Below are positions 56,549 through 64,000 of a DNA stretch of 64,000 nt, in pieces (positions within the stretch are counted from its first letter, which is position 1; each line of letters opens with the position of its first letter). The notes under the pieces are model-generated. The model had not been told where the DNA came from and made no database searches. It worked only from the letters and a program-made list of their open reading frames with translations. The stretch lies in NCBI GenBank assembly GCA_030686995.1, contig CM060696.1, positions 113,661,949 through 113,725,948 of the forward strand, written 5' to 3'. Made by a program: the position numbers and the translations under genes. Source of the stretch: Artemisia argyi (lineage: Eukaryota; Streptophyta; Magnoliopsida; Asterales; Asteraceae).

Positions 56549-59500
56549 ATGCAGCAACCACCTCAACAACAACAACAAGCTCAACAACCACCGTCCGCTG
56601 CTTCATTTCCTCCTAATCCAATCACTACTGAACAGATTCAAAAGGTTTTATTACTTTTTTTTTTTTTTTTTTTTATATATGTGTTTGTGATTTTAAGTAC
56701 CAGTTTTTGACCTATTTAGCTTTGATTGGTTCCGCTTAAGTTAATTGTAAATTGATTACCATCAATGGCGGAACTGTGTACATTTAATTTTTTTTGGGGG
56801 GGGGGGGGGGGGGGGGGGGGAATTTATTTTGGAGGGGCCGAATCAGAGATTGTTTGTATCCTCGACTAAATTACCCCTAAAACCTATAATATTTACACTA
56901 GATGACGCAAGTTTTTGGGGGGGCCGGGACCCTCCCTTGCCCCTAAAGAGTTCCGCCACTGATTACCATGCTAGGCTGTGAAATCGATATAGCTAGTGCC
57001 AAATCTATAGAACTACCTAAAAATTGATAAGAAATTAGAGCTTAACTCCGCGTGTGACTTAGTTTGACCTTTGAAAGGTATTAGTGTCGTTCATTCGTTC
57101 GGTCGAGTTTAGAGCGTCTCGATTGTTCATACCTTCATATTGCACTTGTAAAACCATATACTCTTTTCATATTGCTTGAAAAGATGAGACCTTTTCACCA
57201 CCACCAACTGGCCTATTGGTAAGGCCCTTAACGTCCTCATAAGAGGCCTGACACATTTTGGGGTGGTTAGGAAAAGGGTCGGGAAACGGGTCATGGGATA
57301 CCTCAATTGAGGCGCATACATTTGAGTTAAAGAATCGCCCTTCTAGGTACCCTGAAGAGGGAAAACCCTATCTGTTTTAGATAAGAGACCCTTCATTGAA
57401 TATATGCATAGAAGTCATTTTACTTTTTGTTCCATATTTTTTCTGAACTATATCCTAAACTTATGTGTATAAAATGGAAATTTATCCATGTATGCAGTTT
57501 TCTCCATTTCTTTGAGCCAAAAAGAAAAAAGAAACGTCATGAATAAACAACGTTTTCGTTTTTATCATTACCAAAATTATAAATCATACTGAAAAAGAGA
57601 ATGATTAATCGACTAGCAAGCAATAAACAAAAAATAATCACCTTAGAACTTGCTATGACGACATCCAAACATAATCAGATCACCCATTGAACAAACATTA
57701 TTCAATTTACTTAGATCCAAAACCTCATATAGATTATTTGAAAAAAACGAAAGCTTATATTACATCTGATGACGGTTAAATGTCGTCGTTGCCACATGGT
57801 GATCCGTTTACCTTTTTAAACACGACATATTAGAAGAATGCTTAGAATGTAATGTAATTGAAGGACTTAAAGACGAAATTTTCTACTTGGGAACTAAATA
57901 AACGAATGTAAGACAGGATATTCTGGAGGGATTTTCTTTGCATTGTATTTTTCTTTCAAACAAATTTCAACTGGAGTTTACAGTGAGTACTCTTTTGTTT
58001 CGTTTGAGTTTCCCTCCTACTCTAGTCATCCTCCTCTAATATAAACTAGATATAAAAAAAGGCTTCATTTTTTATTTATTTATTTATTTATTTTTTATTA
58101 TTTTTTATTTTTTATATTATATATATATATTTTGTACGTGGATATCCTGGGAAAAAATGGATCATGGCATCATGGTGCGTGATTTCTCATGCACCAAAGT
58201 ATGAAAGTATGCATGGCTTTAGTACACATTAAGTCATTTAACCTACTTACACACGTCTTAATCTCAACGGTTTTGACCGAAGCTTGCAATCCCATTCTTT
58301 CTTGATTATTCCTTCTGCAAGTTAATTTTTTCATTCTTTTGATTATACGGTTTCCTTTTTGTGACCTCAGCCATATAAAGATTGTCATGAATCACCTGTT
58401 AGAGCTTGGAGTATAGTCTTCGTTCTAAGAATGTTGTCATGATTTCATTGATCCATTCATATCTTTCTTATTCCTTCGTCACCTAGTGAATTTACAGAAA
58501 CAATTCCATCAAATGTTCAGTGATCGATTCTATTTGATTCGTTATTTACCACGTCAACGATATCATTTCACTTGCTAAATTTCTGTAGAGCGTTTCATAC
58601 CACATCTCGATAATCTAAGATCCCCTACACGGAGAACAAGCATGTCAATTTTATAGTATTATACTTCTTCAAACATTAGATTAACAATTGAAATTCGATT
58701 AGATATATTGGAAAGGCTCCGTGTGGCATGTAATGTCATTGGTTACCTTTATAATATAAGGAGCTATATGGTTTCTTAGGCAGAAGTATTATTTTTATAC
58801 ATGGACCACATGTTGATACATGCAGCCCTAATGACATTTGACTATTTTTCTTGATCACCAAAACTTTGATAACTCGCATCAAGTGATAATATTGATATCA
58901 ACAAAAATCATAAATTCTCATTATGCACAATGCACATTCTGGTCATTATGAATAGTTTCATTAACCAACTCTATGGTCTCTACTATTGAGTAATTGGTCA
59001 AATTGGATAAACTCTAAAAATGCTCTTTCACATCATGAGAGTTATTAGATGCAACATTTTAAAGATATGAACTTGTTTACACCTTGATTATGGAAAATGT
59101 CTCATTCATGCTAAATAGTTTCTAATCTAAAACTCATTCATCACACCACTTAAGCTTTCATTGGGGTAACTAATCAAATAGTTGTTGCTGTTATTTAGAA
59201 ACAAACTATGCGACGCTTTGCATGTGTTATGTTTGAATCAAACCAAAACATCATTTGATCCAACATTTAAGCGATAAACCATGTGATTGTTTGCTTTGAT
59301 AACATGTTAACAAGCTGTTTGTTGAATTACAAATTTTTAATTGTGTTGGGAGTTTGTTTTATATATTAAATCCTTCTAAACGTGTTCAGAACCTTTCTCA
59401 TAATCAAGAAGTTAATAGATATTGTATTCGAGGATGCTACATGCCTACATAATATCACTATATAGCGATAGTACAGTACACATTTAAAGCATTTCCAAGT

Positions 59501-62452
59501 TGACTGAGTTGGTACCGGATATAGTTCTGATCAATGAAGCTTTTGTTAATGACCCTGAAAATGCATTCTGTGTGATGGTAGTATATGTTATTTTATTGGT
59601 GTCAGTATTTGAACTTGACGTGTGTTTTTATGGTTGGAGATCAATAAATATGCTCATATGTCGCAGGGGCTGCATACATGCACATGGTTTTCTTGTATAA
59701 TTAATATGTGTGTTGATAAGAAGCCTTTCTTTGTACTTACATTAGAAGGGACAATGATATTGCATGCTAAATTAAGCTTTAATAAAGCGAAATTCGTCGT
59801 GACTGTGGTGCAAGTCACATGCAAACCTATGTTTACATAACTCAAACTAAAAATTTTTGCGCTCTGCCAAGTGGGGTTGAAGGTATTTGGAATCGCGATA
59901 ACATGTTCTGCTCAGATTATAAAATCCTAAAGAGATCTTACATCTCATTATCGAGTTCTTCCGCATTCAGTCTCAAGAATTTCGATAAGTATCTTCCTTC
60001 TCTGTATCTTGCAGTCTCAAGTGTGTTTCAATTTAAGTATATTCAAAGCTCAAAATTCAGCCGGTAAAATAAATAAAGTAAGCAACCTAAAGATGACTAG
60101 CATAACTCGGCTACAAACAAGTCATTATTCCTACAAATGAAACCTAGTGGGAATTTTAGCTAAGAGTAATTGCTTTCATGGGGTTTCTTTTTCACTCACA
60201 CTTGTGCACGTGCCGGAGGTCTCCCTGGAAGCAGTCTCTCTACTCCTAGGCCTTGCCTGGGGTAGGGGTAGGATCTGTCTACACTTCTACCTCCCCCATA
60301 CCCCGCTCTTGCGGGATTGGGTATGTTGTTGTTGTTGTTGTTGTGTAGTAATTGCTTTCATGGTTCGTATATATTCACGTCAAATGCAACGACGTTAACA
60401 AATACCTTGTGGTAATATCAATTGTGGATTGGGTATTATGGCTCAAATTAACTAAAGAAAGAAGATTCTTTAACTGTATGCTCCAAAGATCCTTCATTTG
60501 GAATTAAAGGAGTAGAGATATATGATAGATTGCAAAAGATCCATATTTACTAGCATGGGGGCATAGACATACATGTATACACTTATAGTACACTTATTTG
60601 AGAATTATAGGCTTGTGGCTAGTTTTGGACTCATTTATGGTTCTTTTTCAACTTTATGGAGGGCATGAGCTTCAGAATTATATAGGAAAAAGACATTATA
60701 ACTAATAGTGAAATTTTTATTAGGTTTACTCACATATATAGAAAATGAAGGGCTTTGCCATTTATTTGGGTCTTTTAAATTTAAAAAGATATGATAATAT
60801 AGTTGCTCCTATTCAGAGATGCGAATTTGAATTTCAAGTTGTTTTCAACTCTAGGATGGATAGGAATTTTAGAAGCTCCACAACAATTGATATTTTGATT
60901 GATAAATGAGATTATTTCCTTTTAATAAGCAGCACTTTTTTACCAGTTTATTTTCTTAAAGTATTTTTTGCCCGTCTAGATCTTGGTAAGCATTCATTTG
61001 GGTCTACAAGTTTTTCATATTTTGTTCCTATTGAGTATATATTCGTTGACTGATCGTCAACTATTCCACTAAACTATAGGCCAAAATTAAGGATGCATTC
61101 ATCTTTGGGCTGAGGGAGTAATTAGTATCTGTGTGTATGTTCATTTTGGAAACTTTAACACAATCCAGCCTCCATCTAAGTAGGATTGGACTCTAAAAGT
61201 TAGAAACGGGTGGCAGCAGTTCTTTGCCCGGGCTAATAGCCTTCTGTCTTCTAAATGGCTTTTGTTATGCAGTTAACTTTGTATTCAAAAGATTATAGGC
61301 GTAAGCAAAACATTAAAAGTATGGCTCTTTCACCTACACAAAGTATGAAAAGTTCCACCAATCATGAATTAGGCAGATGATTGTAATCGAATTAGTATCA
61401 ATACAAAACGTACTCTTGTGTGTCATTAGAAGTTGATTACAGTCTTGCACAATGTTGGGACTGAGAGTACAGAACTATGTTTACATAACTGTTGCAAAAG
61501 CTAAAAGAGTGCTGCAAGTTTGAATTATGATTTTATGTTTATATTTCGGTAATAGACAAAGTTCTAATGTAATGATGGCTGTCTCTTTGCAGTGTCTTGA
61601 AGACAACAAAAATTTGATTTTGGCTATACTGGAAAATCAAAATCTTGGGAAAGTACAGGAGTGTGCTCAGTAAGTTATTTAGTGATCCAGCATGATGAAA
61701 CTTCTGTAAATACATGTTTTTGTTGTGTTATCAATGCTCACATATTATCTGCCTAAATTTGATTTTGTTGATAACAAGACATATCGTAGTAGGGAGTAGT
61801 TAATTTTGACAATGGGCTAAGTTCATTAGTCATTTTCAAATATGCAATTTTATTGGCTAAAGGAATATTCACATTTTTTTTGACAATGGGAATATATAAG
61901 GTACCAAGCCGTCCTACAAAAGAACCTAATGTACTTGGCTGCAATTGCTGATGCTCAACCACCTGCAGCAACACCAACACCCACACCCCCACCCCCACAG
62001 ACATCAACTCCTCAAGTGAGTTGTGATATAAAATACCATTTTAAATACAGTTGTTCGTTATCTTTTATTTACTTAATATCTACATGATGCAGATGCCACC
62101 AAATACTATTCCTCAGCAGGCAAACAATTACATGCAACAACATCAGGCTGCAGCAGCCTTACAACAGTCTCAACAAGGCGGTGTTCCAAAACTACCTTTC
62201 CAGCTTAATGCCCTTCGAGCCCAAGATCAGCAGCAGCAAATGCTTCAATTTCAGCAACAGCAACAACAGCAGCTTCAGGCACAGATGGGCATGAGGGCTG
62301 GTGCTCAGAATGGGATGCTTGGTATGCATCAAGCGATGCAATCCGCACTTGCTGGAAATCCAATGGATGGGAGAGGAATGAAGCAAGATGGATCCGATGC
62401 GGCTTCTGGTGGTGATGGTCAGGGAAAAGCACGTGGTAATAGGGATTCATAA
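56549..62452 (+). CDS. GIF2: GRF-interacting factor, SSXT/SNH domain (GIF2/GIF3 type)
   Basis: Four exons, 56549-56644, 61593-61669, 61901-62015 and 62093-62452, join in phase to 215 aa. The N-terminus is Gln/Pro-rich. The SNH domain (about residues 25-80) spans ITTEQIQK, LEDNKNLILAILENQNLGK, CAQYQAVLQKNLMYLAAIAD. Then come a Pro/Thr stretch, a Gln-rich region (LQFQQQQQQQ type) and a Gly/Asp-rich tail with MKQDGSDAASGGDGQGK. GIF proteins (human SS18 relatives) are nuclear co-activators that pair with GRF transcription factors and SWI/SNF remodelers to drive cell proliferation in leaves and flowers. The sequence is closer to GIF2/GIF3 than to GIF1/AN3, but which of the two is uncertain. The first residue of exon 2 is Cys where relatives mostly have Tyr. 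A 64-bp duplication covers the stop codon. Confidence 0.92.
56655..56674. repeat. Poly-T tract at the start of GIF intron 1
   Basis: A 20-base T-run, eleven bases after the donor. Confidence 0.85.
56763..56961. mobile_element. hAT-type MITE in GIF intron 1
   Basis: Termini CAATGGCGGAACT and AGTTCCGCCACTG are inverted with one mismatch. ATTACCAT flanks both sides (56755-56762 and 56962-56969), an exact 8-bp duplication. The 199-bp element includes a 25-base G-run (56796-56820). Confidence 0.85.
57199..57360 (+). mobile_element. Possible SINE in GIF intron 1
   Basis: ACTGGCCTATTGGTAAGGC near 57206 fits a polymerase III box A (TGGCnnAnTGG). A degenerate box B-like GGGTCGGGAAAC lies about 65 bases on. 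No target duplication or A-tail was identified. Confidence 0.3.
57361..60164. other. Interior of GIF intron 1, no gene
   Basis: AT-rich intronic DNA with a TTTA-type low-complexity tract (58066-58130). Short frames on both strands lack motifs. Confidence 0.5.
60182..60346 (+). mobile_element. Au-like SINE with 17-bp target duplication
   Basis: Flanked by an exact 17-bp direct repeat, AGTAATTGCTTTCATGG (60165-60181 and 60347-60363). The 3' part has the Au-type words gaagcagtctctctac, ggtaggggtaggatctgtct, accccgctcttgcgggat, and a TTG-repeat tail. The head lacks a clear box A/B, so the copy is probably 5'-truncated or shortened. Confidence 0.85.
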
Positions 62453-62558
62453 GATAGGGGTTATGCCTTTTGTAGATGAGTTTATGAGCTCTGTACGTTG
62501 TAATAGGGATTCGTAAGATAGGGGTTATGCCTTTTGTGGATGAGTTTATGAGCTCTGT
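62431..62558. repeat. 64-bp tandem duplication spanning the GIF stop codon
   Basis: acgtggtaatagggattc at 62431 recurs as acgttgtaatagggattc at 62495, and the following ~45 bases repeat with two or three differences. The first copy encodes the last seven residues and the stop; the second lies in the 3' UTR. Confidence 0.9.
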
Positions 62559-64000
62559 TGTACTTTTAAGAAGTTGGAAAACAAGAATTTGGCATCTTTT
62601 TGTTTAGCTGCGTAACTGGTCGTATTATCTTAGCTGCACACAATGTGCCCATGTATCTTTGTATCCGTGTTGATGTGAAGAAATGACGTTAGAAATCATC
62701 TTCGCTTAGGTTTTCAAACCGGATCAATGTACTAAAAACATACTAAGATGGTGATAGCTGTCATGATCAAAATGGATTATGCTTACATGGTCATGAAATT
62801 GACAAGTAATTAGTTGGAACCGTTTGAACAACAATAATATGGTCAGACAAATGAGGGCCCTAATGTGTCAATTGGAAGTTAAACTAGAGTGTATGAACAT
62901 ACACTTTTTGACTCAAGTCCCGGATAGAACCTGCACTTACAAATGAGGGCCCTTATAAGGAAGACTAATTTGGTAAGTTTTGCAAAACATTCATAACTTA
63001 AAAGATGGACAAGACAATCATTGCTTTGTTGGCATTTGATTGTTGGATATTGTTGATAACATCTGATTACCTAACTGGAACATTATAAAACCCAAAAAAA
63101 ATCTAGAAATAGCCAAAGTTGTTGAACTTTTCTGTGTCCAATCATTATCTCCACCGCATTTTAACTTTTCTGTGTCCCGACTCCTCACTGGGTTTACACT
63201 GCGACCGTTTTCTAATGTTGCCATTTCCCCTCACATTTTCTATGCCCCATTGATCCATAAACTTTTTTACTAGTTACTTGATCTAAACCACGTCAGAAGT
63301 CGAATACCAGAGATACATAACCAAATTTTCATCCATGATTAATTGATTATGTTTTATGACAATGCAGTCAGATTCATAAAAACAACTTTAAGAAGCTCGA
63401 CAGCCAATAATGATAGTATTTTAAACATGTTGGCAATAACTAATGCTTTATGTCTCTGATAATGAATTAAGAGGGCAAATCAAAGGGAATAAAAACATTT
63501 CACCGTATAAGAGTTACCATTTAGTAAAAGGTTCCAGTACGACCCCTAGACAACTATCAGACTACAAGAGCTTCTAACTAATCTATAACATTGACTAGTA
63601 AAAAAACCGGTACTTCTAAAGGTTTGGTAGCATAGTGTTCTCGATAACTTATAGCTCAATAAAAAATTTCAGCAGGGTTACTAAATTAGTCAATATATTC
63701 ATATTCGTCTGCATTGAAGTTAAAAAAAGGAAAACATAGTGTTCAAATATGAGTGGGAAAGGGTGTTGATATCTTTTACTGAAGCGGGGAATATGGATTA
63801 GTGTTAGTTAAAGCGTCGACAACAATAGCTACGATAGAGTTTGAATAAGCCAAGAACAACAAAACATCAACGATGATGATTGCTCCAACAATTTATAACG
63901 CATCTTGGCCACAAGCTGTTGAGGGACCATGTATGCTATAGGCACTTTTCGTCTGCTTGGAATTATAGATCCTTTTGGTCCCTCCCTGCCCGTACGAAAA
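62559..64000. other. Downstream of GIF, no gene seen
   Basis: 3' UTR and intergenic DNA. The words aatgagggccct occur twice (62849 and 62941). The minus-strand frame at 63018-63224 has no recognisable motif. Confidence 0.45.

Noticed and set aside
62192..62450. Leu- and Ala-rich minus-strand frames
   Set aside because: Complement of the Gln-rich GIF exon.
1..64000. tRNA, rRNA or microRNA genes
   Set aside because: No cloverleaf with both boxes and anticodon was found; box-like motifs belong to SINE-type insertions. Inverted repeats seen belong to MITEs.

Overview
The window is nuclear DNA of a flowering plant, almost certainly a eudicot. Coding exons are split by AT-rich GT..AG introns, the spaces between genes are AT-rich with long homopolymers, and much of the DNA is LTR retrotransposons, MITEs and SINEs. 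The element types (long gypsy LTRs, hAT, Harbinger and Mutator-like MITEs, an Au-like SINE) would fit an asterid such as Asteraceae, but that is inference. Nothing prokaryotic, viral or organellar is visible.

Layout. 1-1793 is the end of a gypsy-type LTR that runs in from outside the window. It is followed by a hAT-like element (1954-3226) with a second hAT MITE nested in it, then Harbinger-type MITEs. 6834-11558 (+) is a three-exon gene for a glycine-rich, single-membrane-span protein with an acidic tail. 13249-16880 (-) holds two tandem paralogues of an uncharacterised plant family that share two short motifs. 16987-20750 is repeats (Mutator-like MITE, minus-strand SINE, microsatellites). 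20779-23697 is a Harbinger ORF1-like (Myb/SANT-like) pseudogene cut in two by a 1.7-kb solo LTR. 24113-27276 (+) is a six-exon START-domain lipid-binding protein. 28216-28479 (-) is a small stress-type protein. 30476-31290 (-) is the two-exon chloroplast small heat-shock protein HSP21, with heat-shock elements upstream.

31531-46206 is a transposon block with no host gene: a 2.95-kb solo gypsy LTR (TSD TTGAC), a 7.6-kb copia-type element with near-identical 821-bp LTRs (TSD CTTAA) but a badly decayed interior, and a Harbinger-type MITE. 46390-47721 (+) is an intronless seven-transmembrane protein of the GPR107/CAND6-CAND7 type. 50736-54642 (-) is an unrecognised multi-exon gene with a perfect 92-bp tandem duplication in one exon. 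56549-62452 (+) is a four-exon GRF-interacting factor (SSXT/GIF2-GIF3 type) whose first intron is about 4.9 kb and holds a hAT MITE and a SINE. No host gene was recognised after it.

The host genes are unrelated single-copy-type loci (plastid proteostasis, lipid binding, membrane trafficking, growth control) plus one local duplication. They do not form an operon or cluster pathway. The most notable structures are the young copia element with a dead interior, the array of TGAC-N3-GTCA palindromes in the 1.7-kb LTR, the 92-bp exon duplication, and the 64-bp duplication across the GIF stop codon. Exon coordinates were worked out by eye from splice sites and reading phase, without transcript evidence.
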